A stretch of DNA of 64,000 nucleotides from Candidatus Eisenbacteria bacterium (lineage in GTDB: Bacteria > Orphanbacterota > Orphanbacteria > Orphanbacterales > Orphanbacteraceae). Shown here one piece after another: positions 1-8,624 of this stretch; positions within the stretch are counted from its first letter, which is position 1; each line of letters opens with the position of its first letter. A program made the position numbers and the translations under genes. The notes under the pieces were generated by a model, which ran no database searches, was not told the origin of the DNA, and worked only from the letters and a program-made list of their open reading frames with translations. The DNA lies in contig JAFGGD010000046.1 in assembly GCA_016930695.1 (NCBI GenBank), positions 1 through 64,000 of the forward strand. Direction: 5' to 3'.

Positions 1-1371
1 CGCCAGGTTCCCCCGGGCGATCTGCTCCGCGACCTCCGCCTTCCCCTTCTGCGCCGTAATCATCTTGCGGAAAGCCTCGGCGAGGTTCCCCGTCTCGTCC
101 TTGGAGCGGACGTTGATCTCCTGATTCACGTCCCCCTCGGCAAGAGCGTTCGCCGTTCCGACCATGGAGACGAGCGGATTGGTGATCCGCACCGCCACCA
201 TCCAGGTCACGAAGGCGCAGAGGGCCAGAAACGCGGCGGCCCCGAGGGCGCCCCAAAGCATGAGGCGGTCGAGGGCGCTGCCCACGTTCGCCTTGGCGTC
301 CTTGAAGTCGTCCTCGTAGGCGCCGGCGCCGATCACCCAATCCCAGGGTTCGAAGTAGGTAACGGCCGAGATCTTCTTCCGCGCTTCCGTCTCGCCGGCC
401 GCCTTGTTCAGCCACCAGTAATCCTGGTAATCCACCGAACCGTTGCTGGTGACGAGCGCCTTGTCGATCATCTGCTGAATGAAGGGGGTGTCGTTGGCGT
501 CTTTCGCGCCGTAGATGTTCTCGCCGTCCCGCTTCCCCTCGAACGAGATGATGTAATCGCCCCTCACGCTCCCCTTGCCGCCGAGCACGAACACGTAGCC
601 GGACTTCCCGACGACGATGTCCATGATCCCCCGGCGAAGGCTGGTGACGTTCTCCTGGGGGATACCGGCGTAGAGCATGCCGATTACGCGGCCGCCGGCG
701 TCGAGGATCGGCTCGTAGACCGTGATGTACCAGGCGTTCACCACATAGGCGCGGCCCCGGAAGGTCTCGCCCCGCATCACCGAGGAAACCACCGGGTTCG
801 GCGTGCCGTCCGGATTTTGCGCGGGAATGTAGGTGCCGATGGCGCGCGTACCGTCCGTTTTCAGCACGTTCGTCGCGACGCGGAGCATGTCGCCCCGCTC
901 GTTCATCCGCTGAAAGACGGTGGCCGTACCACCGGTCAGTCCGACCGCCGCGTCGATCGCGGGCACGGAAGTCTCGGCGTCATAGACCTGTCCAAGCCAC
1001 TTCCCTCCCACGTTCATCGCCGGCAGGGAGACCGTTTCCGCCACTTGCGTGTACTGGTTCACCGCGTTCCAGGTCACCGTGCGCCCCGCGACCGAAACGC
1101 CTCCCGCGCCGTCGATCTTGTCGCGAACCACGTTCAGCGTGCCGGCGAGCTGCTGCGCCAGCTGATCGTTGGAAACCTGGCACATGTGGTACACGTCGGT
1201 GGCGATTTTCGACACTTCGTTCTTCGCCAGAATGGTGAGTTCTCTATCCACGTCGCGAGCGACATAGGTTTTTTGGATGGCGATGATCGACACGATACTG
1301 GCCGCGGTCAGAAAGACTCCCGCCACGCTGAGTGTGATCATCTTCGTGCGAATCGAACGAAAACGAAACAT
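1..1371 (-). CDS. methyl-accepting chemotaxis protein, N-terminal part (cut by window edge)
   Basis: Transmembrane chemoreceptor that senses ligands in the periplasm and signals through CheA/CheW. The visible 457 residues begin at an ATG behind a strong AGGAGGGAG ribosome site. They hold a first membrane helix at about residues 11-31, a long periplasmic Cache-type sensor (about 40-320), a second membrane helix (about 345-370) and the start of a HAMP linker; the methylation and signalling tip lie beyond base 1. The sensor has the layout of Cache3-Cache2 fusions, with motifs such as WYITVYEPI and GYVFVLG. It is the last gene of the motility block and has its own sigma28-like promoter. The family call is firm; the ligand cannot be told. 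Confidence 0.92.
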   Translation of the reverse strand, partial: MFRFRSIRTKMITLSVAGVFLTAASIVSIIAIQKTYVARDVDRELTILAKNEVSKIATDVYHMCQVSNDQLAQQLAGTLNVVRDKIDGAGGVSVAGRTVTWNAVNQYTQVAETVSLPAMNVGGKWLGQVYDAETSVPAIDAAVGLTGGTATVFQRMNERGDMLRVATNVLKTDGTRAIGTYIPAQNPDGTPNPVVSSVMRGETFRGRAYVVNAWYITVYEPILDAGGRVIGMLYAGIPQENVTSLRRGIMDIVVGKSGYVFVLGGKGSVRGDYIISFEGKRDGENIYGAKDANDTPFIQQMIDKALVTSNGSVDYQDYWWLNKAAGETEARKKISAVTYFEPWDWVIGAGAYEDDFKDAKANVGSALDRLMLWGALGAAAFLALCAFVTWMVAVRITNPLVSMVGTANALAEGDVNQEINVRSKDETGNLAEAFRKMITAQKGKAEVAEQIARGNLA

Positions 1372-1454
1372 CGACTCCCTCCTGCGCATTACAACCAATA
1401 CTTTAGACGGCAACGGCCTGCGGCGCCGTCCCGATGCCACACCCCCTACACCCA

Positions 1455-1482
1455 TCATCGACGGTCCCGGGGAGTACCTTTA
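1455..1482 (-). promoter_or_regulatory. candidate sigma28 (FliA) promoter of the chemoreceptor
   Basis: Read on the minus strand: TAAAGGTA, a 12-base spacer, then GTCGATGA, compared with the enteric consensus TAAAGTTT-N11-GCCGATAA. It lies about 85 bases upstream of the chemoreceptor ATG. Chemoreceptors are classic late genes under sigma28, and fliA is in this window. The spacer is one base longer than usual, so this is a candidate only. Confidence 0.45.
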
Positions 1483-1602
1483 CCGTTATGCGTTCGCGGC
1501 GGCCGAGTGAACCGGGCGGGAAAAGGCGTCTTTTCACCGACAACGGCGGGATTGGGGAGAGAAGGGGAAAGATCGATTCGTTTGTCCCACGGGGGGATGG
1601 GT

Positions 1603-3138
1603 TCAGCCGACCGGGATGGGACGGGGGGCGGCGAATCCGTGGGTGAGGCGGTCCGCCAAACGGGCCAGATCCTCCGAAACCCTGTTCTCCGTGTCGATCT
1701 TCCAGAAGGGGATGTACGAGAGGTCCTCTCCCCGGACGGCGGGCATCACCGCCGTGCGGCCGTCGCGGACGGCGTCGGCGATCCCCCGCGCCATCCGCCG
1801 GGCCAGGACCATGTCCAGGTTGTTGGGAATCGCCCCGCGGAGATCGCGCGAGAAAGGCTCGCTGACGATTTTCTTGTTCGATGTGATCCCCGTGGATTCG
1901 AGCTGGTGGGCGAACCAGGCGGCGGCGTGCAGCCCCAAGCGGCGGCGCTCCGGATCGTCGGCGCCGTAGCCCTCCGCCACGGCGACCACGGCGTAGTCCT
2001 TCCTGTTCAGCGCCTCCATCACCGCGCGCGGGTTGAGGTCCGCTCCGGGGAGAACCGCGAGGTGCGCGCGCGCGCCCAGACTGGAGTACAGGGCGTGAAA
2101 ACCGCCTCGGGCGCCCATCATCTCGATCAGATAGATCCTCTTGTGGGTGCGCGCGTCCGCCATATAGCGGCGCAGCTTGTCGGCGCCGACTTCGACACCC
2201 GTATGCTGGCCGATGCATTCGGTGCCCGCCACGTCGCTGTCCACGGTAACGGGCACGAAGGCATTCTGCGTCGTTTCCGCCAGCCGTCCCGCCAGATCAC
2301 GGGTTCCCTTGAGCGTGCCGTTGCCGCCGATGGTCACCAAGACACGCACGTTGCGGGCCGCAAGCACGCGCGCCGCGGCGAACTGCTTCTCCGGCTCCCG
2401 GAAGTCGTCGTAGCGCTCGCTCCGGAACTGCCCTCCCGCCGCTTCCGTGAGAAAGGCGGCGTTGACCACGCCGGGAATGCTCTCGATCCGACGGTACTCC
2501 TCCTGGTCGTAGACCAGGCGAACGAAATCCTCGTCTTCGCCGCGCACGAGCGAGCGGAACCCCTCGCGGGCGCAGTACACCCGGCGCCCGTGGGTTTCGA
2601 GTTCCTCGGTGAGGAAAGCCGTAACCGGGTTGTAGCCGGGGGCGCACCCCCCCTCCTGCACCAGAAGCACGTCGATCTCCCGGTACATACGCCGCCGGGC
2701 CATCTCGTGTCCCCGGCTGCGGACCAAGGTCCTCTCCCCCGCCCGGATTCGGGCGAGCAGATCCTCCTGCGGCACGGGAGAGACGGCGAAACCGTCGGCG
2801 CCCTGGGTGAACCAGAAAGCCTCCGCGTCCGGACCCGCCCCCTCCTCCTCCAGGGCGATGAACCAGGCGGCGGCGGTGGCGGGGGTCGATTTCAAGCGGG
2901 AGCAGAGTTCCACCCCGTCCACGCCGTTCGCGCGGACGGAGCAAATCACCATGTCCGGAACGGCGTCGCCGATCGAGGCGAGCGCCTCCCGCGTGGAACC
3001 GGCGGACTGCACGCGGTAGCCCTGTTTCTTCAGGAAGGGATAGACGCGGAACTGCGCGTCCAGATCGGAATCGATCACCAGAATGCGAAGCGGCGCCGCC
3101 GGGCCGCTCGAATCGATTGCGCCGGAAATCGGACTCAC
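1603..3138 (-). CDS. degenerate receiver domain fused to a 6-phosphofructokinase-like domain
   Basis: 511 residues with a GTG start behind GGAGAGGAAATC. Residues 18-125 look like a CheY-type receiver (start RILVIDSD), but the phospho-accepting Asp is Ser67 and the conserved Lys is Ser120, so it probably cannot be phosphorylated. Residues 155-500 follow phosphofructokinase order: EGGCAPGYN (compare GGDAPGMN), IGGNGTLKG (compare GGDGS), VTVDSD with the catalytic Asp300 and Asp302, HKRIYLIEMMG with the substrate-binding Arg, and VAVAEG. The Mg-binding Asp of GGDGS is Asn273, and the Arg after MG is Ala, so activity is not certain. It follows a histidine kinase gene by 15 bases and ends the mot-HDOD-kinase run. 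A role joining sugar-phosphate metabolism to motility is inference. Confidence 0.8.
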   Translation of the reverse strand: MSPISGAIDSSGPAAPLRILVIDSDLDAQFRVYPFLKKQGYRVQSAGSTREALASIGDAVPDMVICSVRANGVDGVELCSRLKSTPATAAAWFIALEEEGAGPDAEAFWFTQGADGFAVSPVPQEDLLARIRAGERTLVRSRGHEMARRRMYREIDVLLVQEGGCAPGYNPVTAFLTEELETHGRRVYCAREGFRSLVRGEDEDFVRLVYDQEEYRRIESIPGVVNAAFLTEAAGGQFRSERYDDFREPEKQFAAARVLAARNVRVLVTIGGNGTLKGTRDLAGRLAETTQNAFVPVTVDSDVAGTECIGQHTGVEVGADKLRRYMADARTHKRIYLIEMMGARGGFHALYSSLGARAHLAVLPGADLNPRAVMEALNRKDYAVVAVAEGYGADDPERRRLGLHAAAWFAHQLESTGITSNKKIVSEPFSRDLRGAIPNNLDMVLARRMARGIADAVRDGRTAVMPAVRGEDLSYIPFWKIDTENRVSEDLARLADRLTHGFAAPRPIPVG

Positions 3139-3153
3139 GATTTCCTCTCCTTC

Positions 3154-4731
3154 CTATCGTTCCTTCACGCCGCCGGGCGCCGCCGGCAGGCGGATCGTGA
3201 AGCAGGCGCCGCGGCCCCGCCCGGATTCCAGAGTGATCGAGCCGCCGTGGTCCTCCACGATTTTTCGCGTCACCGCGAGGCCGAGGCCCGTCCCCTTGCT
3301 TCCCTTGGTCGTGTAGAGGGCGTCGAAAATCCTCTCCCTCTCCTCCTCGGGAATGCCCGGGCCGTCGTCACGGACCACCACCTCCACGCCCCCTCCTCCG
3401 GCCGGCCGGCCGGTGCGGATTTCCACGCGCCCGCCGGCTTCGACAGCCTCGACGGCGTTTGTGGTCAGGTTGGAGAGACAGCGGAAAATGCCCGTTTGGT
3501 CCGCGCGGGCCGGAGGAGCCCCTTCGTCGATCGCCGTCTCGAGAACGACCCCCTTGGATTCCGCCAGCGGTTGCATGGTCGCCGCGATCTCCCGGACCAG
3601 GGCGTTCATGTCGACGGCGGCCAGCCGGAGCCGCCCCCCCTTGGAATAATCGAGCATGTCCAGCACCAAACCGGAGATCCGGTCGATGGCGCTCCCGATC
3701 AAGGGAACGGCGCGGCGTACGCTCTCCAGGTCGCCGCCGTCGGTACCCATCCGTACGAGGCTGTAGCCGCTGCGCACCGCCTGGAGCATGTTCTTGATGT
3801 CGTGGGAGAGGCCGGCCATCACCTGGCCGATCGTCGCCATCCGCTCCTTCCGGACCGCTTCCCTGTGGAGCATCGCGTTCTCCACGGCGATGGCGGCGAT
3901 GTGACCGATCTCCTCGGCGGCGCGCAGGTTGTGCGAGCCGGGCCACGTGTCGACCGGGTTCGCCGCCTGCAGCACGCCCATGACCCGCCCGCCGGAAAGG
4001 AGGGGCATCACCAGAAGCGTCTTCAGGTTCAACATCTCCAACCCTTCCGGGGGATCCTCCGGCTCCGGGTCCTCCAGGATGAGGGGGACCCCCGCCTCGG
4101 CGACCCGCTCCGCCGCCGAACGCCCCTCCAGGCGGACCGCTCGGGTCAGTTCCTCCGGAAGACCGATGATGTATTTGGTCGTGAAACCTCGACCGTCCCA
4201 GAGCATGACCGAACCGACCTCGCTCCCGAGCAGCTTGAGAATCTGCTCCAGGGAACGGGCGAGAACGTAGTCCATGTCGAAACTGCCGACCAGGGTGTGG
4301 ACCTCGCCGATGATCTCCCGGTCCAGGCGGCTCTGGCGCGATTCCCGATCCGCGTCGGACCAGAGCTGCAGCTTGATCATCGCCGCCGCGAGCTGATCGC
4401 TTAGCACATCGAGGTCTTCCCTCTCCGTCTCCTCGGGGGCGGCGACGCGAAGATCGCCGATCACATCGTCTCGGAAATGAAGGGGGACGACGATCCAGTC
4501 GTCCAAGTGTCGGCCGGTGGTCGTGGCGCCCAACCGCGCCACCGAACCGAGCCCCTCGGCATACGTGCGAGACGCCTCGCCCGACGCGCCGGAAAGCTCG
4601 ATCCGCCAGGGAACGCCCCCGGCGAGCGATTCCAGCGCGCGGCCGAAAGCGAAAGCCAGTTCCTCCCTGTCGAGGGCTTCGTGCATCCCCGCCAGGGATT
4701 CGATCCACCGGTTCGCAGTCGTCGTCGCCAT
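3154..4731 (-). CDS. soluble GAF-domain sensor histidine kinase
   Basis: 525 residues from the ATG at 4731; the frame is open further upstream but that part overlaps the HDOD gene. No membrane segment is visible, so it is probably cytoplasmic. A possible N-terminal sensory region is followed by a GAF domain (about 160-295), then the phosphorylation helix with GLSHDIKNML (His near residue 310) and a GHKL ATPase domain with DDGPGIP and GTGLGLAV. Both the phospho-acceptor His and the ATP site are intact. It sits between an HDOD gene and the receiver-phosphofructokinase fusion with tiny gaps, so the three are probably made together. The fusion's receiver lacks its Asp and cannot be the phosphate target, so the true partner is unknown. 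Confidence 0.88.
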   Translation of the reverse strand: MATTTANRWIESLAGMHEALDREELAFAFGRALESLAGGVPWRIELSGASGEASRTYAEGLGSVARLGATTTGRHLDDWIVVPLHFRDDVIGDLRVAAPEETEREDLDVLSDQLAAAMIKLQLWSDADRESRQSRLDREIIGEVHTLVGSFDMDYVLARSLEQILKLLGSEVGSVMLWDGRGFTTKYIIGLPEELTRAVRLEGRSAAERVAEAGVPLILEDPEPEDPPEGLEMLNLKTLLVMPLLSGGRVMGVLQAANPVDTWPGSHNLRAAEEIGHIAAIAVENAMLHREAVRKERMATIGQVMAGLSHDIKNMLQAVRSGYSLVRMGTDGGDLESVRRAVPLIGSAIDRISGLVLDMLDYSKGGRLRLAAVDMNALVREIAATMQPLAESKGVVLETAIDEGAPPARADQTGIFRCLSNLTTNAVEAVEAGGRVEIRTGRPAGGGGVEVVVRDDGPGIPEEERERIFDALYTTKGSKGTGLGLAVTRKIVEDHGGSITLESGRGRGACFTIRLPAAPGGVKER

Positions 4732-4738
4732 AATCCGC

Positions 4739-5704
4739 CTATCCGAGGAAGGAGAAGAGATCGCCCGCGCCGGCGCTCTGCTCGGAGTAATCATTGAGCA
4801 GATCCCCGAATCCCGATTCGGAGATCCCCAAGAGGCCCAGCGCCCGACGCTCCCGCTCCGGATTTTCATCGGCGGCGCCGAGTCCCATACCGAGCCGCCG
4901 CGCCCCCGCGTCGGCGAGGGTCACCAGCTGGACTTCCCTCTCGAAATCCTCCGGTTCCCCCTCGCAACTGTGGTGGCAGCGCACGCACCGGGTGGTCACC
5001 GGCGCGAGCTTCCACTTCGCGGCGATCATTTCTCCCACTCCGGCGTGGGTGACGCCGGCCACCCGTTTCTCCCACTGGCGCTCCGTCTCGCCGCCGCCCG
5101 AGCGGAGCGACGCCTCGCCCCGCCCGATCACGTCGGTGAGAATGCCGGAGAGCACGATCTTGCCGATGTCGTGAAGAAGCCCGCCGACGTAAACCGCCTC
5201 CTGAACCTCTTCCTCGTCGCCGGAGACCCGGGCGAGACGGCGGGCCAGCTCGGCGGTGCCGTAGGAGTGCAACCAGAGACCACCCGCGCCCATGCCGTAG
5301 GCGTCCATGCCGCCGGAGAGGAACTTGAGCGTCGCCGCCGCCATGGCGAGGCTTTTCACGGTCTGCTGGCCGAGCATCACCACCGATTGCCGGATCGACG
5401 CCACCGAGGAACGGGGGGAGTAGAAGGCGGAGTTCGCCAGCTTGAGCAGCCGGGCGGCGATGACGGGATCCTTTTCGATGCACGTCTCGAGATCCCCCGC
5501 GGCCGAGTCGTCGCTTTGGGTCAGGCCGATCAGTTCGGTGAGAACGGTGGGGAACGGCGGCAACCGGTCGATCCGCGAATCGATCTCCGTCGAAATCCGC
5601 CGGAGGCGGACCTCGCTCGGCTGATGGATCGGCGGCGAGCCGCTCTCACCGAACCCGGCGGCCGCTTCCGCCCCCTTCCGCACCCAGAGGACCTTTTGCG
5701 TCAT
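4739..5704 (-). CDS. HDOD domain signalling protein
   Basis: 321 residues. The HDOD domain fills about residues 40-240, with LLKLANSAFYS and the HD-like motif GGLLHDIGKIVL, which keeps His-Asp as in HD hydrolases. HDOD proteins are non-enzymatic or poorly defined scaffolds often tied to motility, c-di-GMP signalling and kinase control. No output domain is attached. It lies 24 bases downstream of the second motB-like gene and 7 bases upstream of the GAF kinase start, which suggests that it works with that kinase. The first 25 residues look unstructured, so the real start could be slightly downstream. Confidence 0.88.
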   Translation of the reverse strand: MTQKVLWVRKGAEAAAGFGESGSPPIHQPSEVRLRRISTEIDSRIDRLPPFPTVLTELIGLTQSDDSAAGDLETCIEKDPVIAARLLKLANSAFYSPRSSVASIRQSVVMLGQQTVKSLAMAAATLKFLSGGMDAYGMGAGGLWLHSYGTAELARRLARVSGDEEEVQEAVYVGGLLHDIGKIVLSGILTDVIGRGEASLRSGGGETERQWEKRVAGVTHAGVGEMIAAKWKLAPVTTRCVRCHHSCEGEPEDFEREVQLVTLADAGARRLGMGLGAADENPERERRALGLLGISESGFGDLLNDYSEQSAGAGDLFSFLG

Positions 5705-5728
5705 TCCTATTCCTCCGTCGCGGACGGC

Positions 5729-6439
5729 TTACACGCCGCCGCAAGCCGGCTCGCACTCCAATATGATTTCCACGCGGCGATTGATCTCTCTGTGTTCATC
5801 GTCGTTCGGCGCGACGGGCGACGAATCGGCCATCCCCATCGCGGCAAGCTTCGATCCGGCGATTCCCCGCGTCTCGAGGTAGCGAACCACCTCGACGGCG
5901 CGCGCCACCGAGAGATCCCAATTGGACGGGTAGAGAACGGTGTGGATCGGCAAATCGCAGGTGTGGCCGACGACGGTCGTGTTCCCCGACCATTCCCGGA
6001 GAAAGAGGACCACTTCGTCCAGCACCGGCGACGCCCCGGGCTTCAGCATCGCTCTCCCCAGATCGAAAAGGACCAGGCTCCCCAAGGTGAGCCGAAAACC
6101 GTCATCGGTGATGTCCACGCGGAAGAGCCCCGCCAGATCGTCGCCGAGTATCTCGTCGATCTGTTCTTTCAGCTCCACGGCTTCCCTCACCTTGGCCTGT
6201 GCCTTAAGGGGGAGCACGCCCGGTCCTCCCTCGTCCGCGATCGACTCCCCCGCGCCGCTCGTCAGCATGGAGAAGGCGCCGTGAACCGAACCGATCGCCT
6301 TTCGGAAGCGCGGTCCCTCCATCTGCGCGAGGGAGACCATGATCACCATGAAGCAGAGCAGGAGGAGCATGAGCGCGATGAAGGTGATCTCCTGCGACTC
6401 GTCCGCCGGCTCCAGTTTCTCGCTCTTCTTCGCGGCCAT
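5729..6439 (-). CDS. MotB-like OmpA-domain protein lacking the channel aspartate
   Basis: 236 residues: a short cytoplasmic start, one membrane helix (about 18-38), a linker, and an OmpA/MotB peptidoglycan-binding domain (about 110-230) with VVGHTCDLPI and NWDLSVARA. In MotB the membrane helix carries an essential ion-binding Asp (GDLATLL in the neighbouring MotB). Here the aligned stretch reads TFIALMLLLLCF, with Ala22 at that place. It should therefore not conduct ions by itself and may act as a stator partner, brake or anchor. It lies 18 bases downstream of motB and is surely co-transcribed with motA-motB. The alignment of the helix is clear; the function is inference. Confidence 0.85.
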   Translation of the reverse strand: MAAKKSEKLEPADESQEITFIALMLLLLCFMVIMVSLAQMEGPRFRKAIGSVHGAFSMLTSGAGESIADEGGPGVLPLKAQAKVREAVELKEQIDEILGDDLAGLFRVDITDDGFRLTLGSLVLFDLGRAMLKPGASPVLDEVVLFLREWSGNTTVVGHTCDLPIHTVLYPSNWDLSVARAVEVVRYLETRGIAGSKLAAMGMADSSPVAPNDDEHREINRRVEIILECEPACGGV

Positions 6440-6457
6440 CGTCTCCCCGTTCCCGGA

Positions 6458-7195
6458 TCAATCCTCGTATTCGAGGCGGATATCGACGCGGCGGTTTCTC
6501 CGCCGGGCTTCTTCGTTCACGTTCGGAAAGCGGGGGTGGTACTCCCCGCACGCCTTCGCGGCGATGGCGCCTCCGGCGACCCCTTCGCCGACGAGAAAGC
6601 GGACCACCTCCGCCGCCCGCGCCCCCGAAAGGTCCCAGTTCGAACCGTAGCGGCCGGTTCGGACCGGGAGATCGTCGGTGTGCCCCTCCACCGTCACCCG
6701 CCAGGGCCGCTCGCGGATGATTTGCGCGATCGAACGGAGCACCGGCGCCGCCTTCGGATCCAGTTCGGCGCCGCCGGAGCGGAAGAGAACCGGTTCCTCC
6801 ATCCGGAAGAGGATCCCCTTTTCCAGGAGAGAGATTCCCAGATTCTCCCCGTACTCGGTCGATCCGGCCAGCCCGAGGAGTTGCTCCATTCCCTGGACCG
6901 ACTCGGGATTGTCGAGCTCGAGACGGGTGATGATCATCGAAAGAAGGGGGACCGCTTCGGTCCCCGCGTTCAACATGCCGCCGCTCCCGCGCTCGATGAG
7001 ACCGACCCGGGACTCGCCGGGCGTGAGACCGAGCATCCGTTCGATCGCCCCCTGGGCGGTTTCCCAGTCGCCGGGCTGATACGTGGAGGAGGCGTAGATC
7101 AGCACATAGAACGTGAGTAACAGCGTCGCCAGATCGCCGAAGGTGGCCAACCAGGACGCCGGCTCCTCCTGCCCCGGACCCTTCTTCCTCGCCAT
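6458..7195 (-). CDS. motB: flagellar motor stator protein MotB
   Basis: 245 residues. Single membrane helix near residues 16-40 with FGDLATLLLTFYVL, in which Asp21 matches the ion-binding Asp of MotB/PomB. The C-terminal OmpA-like domain (about 120-240) carries VEGHTDDLPV and SNWDLSGARA, which hold peptidoglycan. With MotA it forms the ion-driven stator that turns the flagellum. The gene starts 2 bases after the motA stop codon, so translation is coupled. Proton or sodium use cannot be decided from sequence alone. Confidence 0.95.
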   Translation of the reverse strand: MARKKGPGQEEPASWLATFGDLATLLLTFYVLIYASSTYQPGDWETAQGAIERMLGLTPGESRVGLIERGSGGMLNAGTEAVPLLSMIITRLELDNPESVQGMEQLLGLAGSTEYGENLGISLLEKGILFRMEEPVLFRSGGAELDPKAAPVLRSIAQIIRERPWRVTVEGHTDDLPVRTGRYGSNWDLSGARAAEVVRFLVGEGVAGGAIAAKACGEYHPRFPNVNEEARRRNRRVDIRLEYED

Positions 7196-7197
7196 GA

Positions 7198-7974
7198 CTA
7201 GGAGCTTCCGATCAGCTTCAGATCGTTACGGATCGCCGGCGGGAGGAAAGTCTTCAGCTTCCGCTCGACCAACCGAGGATTATCCCCCGCCTGAATCGCC
7301 TTGATCCCCTCGAGGATCAGTTCCTTGACGAGAACCTCGTTTTCCGAGATCGCATCGAGTTTGCCGGCGATCGGGTTGCAAATCATGTTGGCCACGAGGG
7401 TGCCGTAGAAGGTGGTGATCAGCGCGACCGCCATGCCCGGACCGATACTGGAGGGATCGTTCACGTTCCGCAGCATCTGGATCAGGCCGATGAGCGTGCC
7501 CATCATGCCGAAGGCGGGGGCGTACTTCGCCATCTGCTTGAACATGCCGCTCCCCCGGCTGTGCCGGTCCGCGAGCAGCGTGAGTTCCATCGTCATGAGC
7601 GCGTCGATCCGCTCCAGGTCCATTCCGTCGATGGCCAGTTCCATCCCCGCCCGAAGGAAGGCGTCGTCCGCCACCTTCAGGTCCTTCTCCAGCGCGAGGA
7701 GACCGTCCCGCCTCGCTTTCTCGGCGAAACCGACCAGTGTGCGGATCGTATCCTCCGGAGAGGCGGTCTTGTTCAGGAAGGCGTTCTTCACGACCTTCAT
7801 GACGCCGAGGAAATCCGAGAGCGGGTAGTTGATCAGCGTCGCCGCGGCGGTTCCGCCGATCACGATCATCATGGATGGAACGTTGATGAAAGTGGCGATG
7901 CCGCCGCCCATCAAAATAGACAGGAGAAGCAGACCGAAACCGGAGGCGATCCCGATGACGGAAGCGAGATCCAT
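7198..7974 (-). CDS. motA: flagellar motor stator protein MotA (PomA-like)
   Basis: 258 residues with four membrane helices, two near the N-terminus (about 5-25, 32-50) and two near residues 145-200, separated by a cytoplasmic loop. Motifs APAFGMMGTLIGLIQML and TTFYGTLVANMICNP are those of the MotA/PomA family, including the conserved prolines of the last two helices. The length matches PomA (about 250), not the longer E. coli MotA. It pushes on FliG in the rotor. It is followed immediately by motB and preceded by flbD. Confidence 0.96.
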   Translation of the reverse strand: MDLASVIGIASGFGLLLLSILMGGGIATFINVPSMMIVIGGTAAATLINYPLSDFLGVMKVVKNAFLNKTASPEDTIRTLVGFAEKARRDGLLALEKDLKVADDAFLRAGMELAIDGMDLERIDALMTMELTLLADRHSRGSGMFKQMAKYAPAFGMMGTLIGLIQMLRNVNDPSSIGPGMAVALITTFYGTLVANMICNPIAGKLDAISENEVLVKELILEGIKAIQAGDNPRLVERKLKTFLPPAIRNDLKLIGSS

Positions 7975-8007
7975 GAACCGAACCCTTTTACGGAGATCGC
8001 GGGGACG

Positions 8008-8205
8008 CTAGTCGCGTTCCGCGCAAGCGCTCCGCCGCTGCGTGTATGCCTCCACCAACCGGGCCACCTCGGAAACCGATTCGCGGACCACGATCTTCTT
8101 GCCCGTCGTGAGGGTGACCACCGTGTCCGGCGTCGCCTCCAGGCTTTCGATCAGGTCCGCGTTGAGGACGATCTCGTCCCCCTTGAGATGCGTGAGCGTG
8201 ATCAT
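8008..8205 (-). CDS. flbD: flagellar protein FlbD
   Basis: 65 residues starting MITLTHLKGDEIVLNADLI, the typical opening of the small FlbD/SwrD family, with the conserved TTGKKIVVRES stretch after it. In Bacillus the homologue SwrD increases swimming torque by raising stator power, which fits its place directly upstream of motA. No clear ribosome site is visible before the ATG. This SwrD-type protein is unrelated to the Caulobacter regulator also called FlbD. Confidence 0.9.
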   Translation of the reverse strand: MITLTHLKGDEIVLNADLIESLEATPDTVVTLTTGKKIVVRESVSEVARLVEAYTQRRSACAERD

Positions 8206-8277
8206 GGGATGTTATTCGCCCCCCTGCCCGACCACACACAGCCCGGCCGGAAACCGCGTCTCGTCCGCGGGACCGCG

Positions 8278-8598
8278 TTAGATCCCGAAGGCCTCCATGA
8301 GTTCGTCGGCCAACGCCAGGCAGGTCTCCTGCCTGTCGTAGAAGCCGGACTCCAGGCGCCGGACGATCTGCTCCATCCGGTTCCCGTCGCTCGAGCTCCG
8401 CACCGCCTCCGCCCCGTCGCCGGAGCCGGTCCGGCCGGCCTGGAGATCCCGCGCCTCTTTCGAGATCTGGACGGTGTCCCGGCCGCCCTTGCGCGAAGAG
8501 GCCTTGTCGGCCTTCTTCTTCGCATCCTCGGCTCTACCGTTCTCCCGGGTGGGATCGAGGAAAGGCGCTCCCTGTTCGACTCTCATAGCCATATTCAT
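8278..8598 (-). CDS. flgM: FlgM-like anti-sigma28 factor
   Basis: 106 residues. The middle part DTVQISKEARDLQ and the C-terminal MEQIVRRLESGFYDRQE match the FlgM pattern, in which the C-terminal helices bind sigma28. FlgM keeps FliA inactive until the hook is finished and FlgM is exported. The gene lies between fliD and flbD, in the late gene run. The first 50 residues are low in complexity and rich in Lys, Arg and Ala, as expected for an unfolded export substrate. The start is uncertain: three ATG codons (8598, 8592, 8586) are in frame. Confidence 0.75.
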   Translation of the reverse strand: MNMAMRVEQGAPFLDPTRENGRAEDAKKKADKASSRKGGRDTVQISKEARDLQAGRTGSGDGAEAVRSSSDGNRMEQIVRRLESGFYDRQETCLALADELMEAFGI

Positions 8599-8624
8599 AC
8601 CCGTTGTTCGGCGGGCCGCCGTGA

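Noticed and set aside
1420-1440. TGGCATC before the chemoreceptor as a sigma54 -24 element
   Set aside because: No TTGC at the right distance; a sigma28-like site nearby fits better.
817-4404. Very long plus-strand open frame (also 4517-7120, 13771-16446, 20338-22746, 32386-34863)
   Set aside because: These are high-GC mirror frames opposite well-supported flagellar or sensor genes; their products are Arg/His/Gly-rich and show no family motif.
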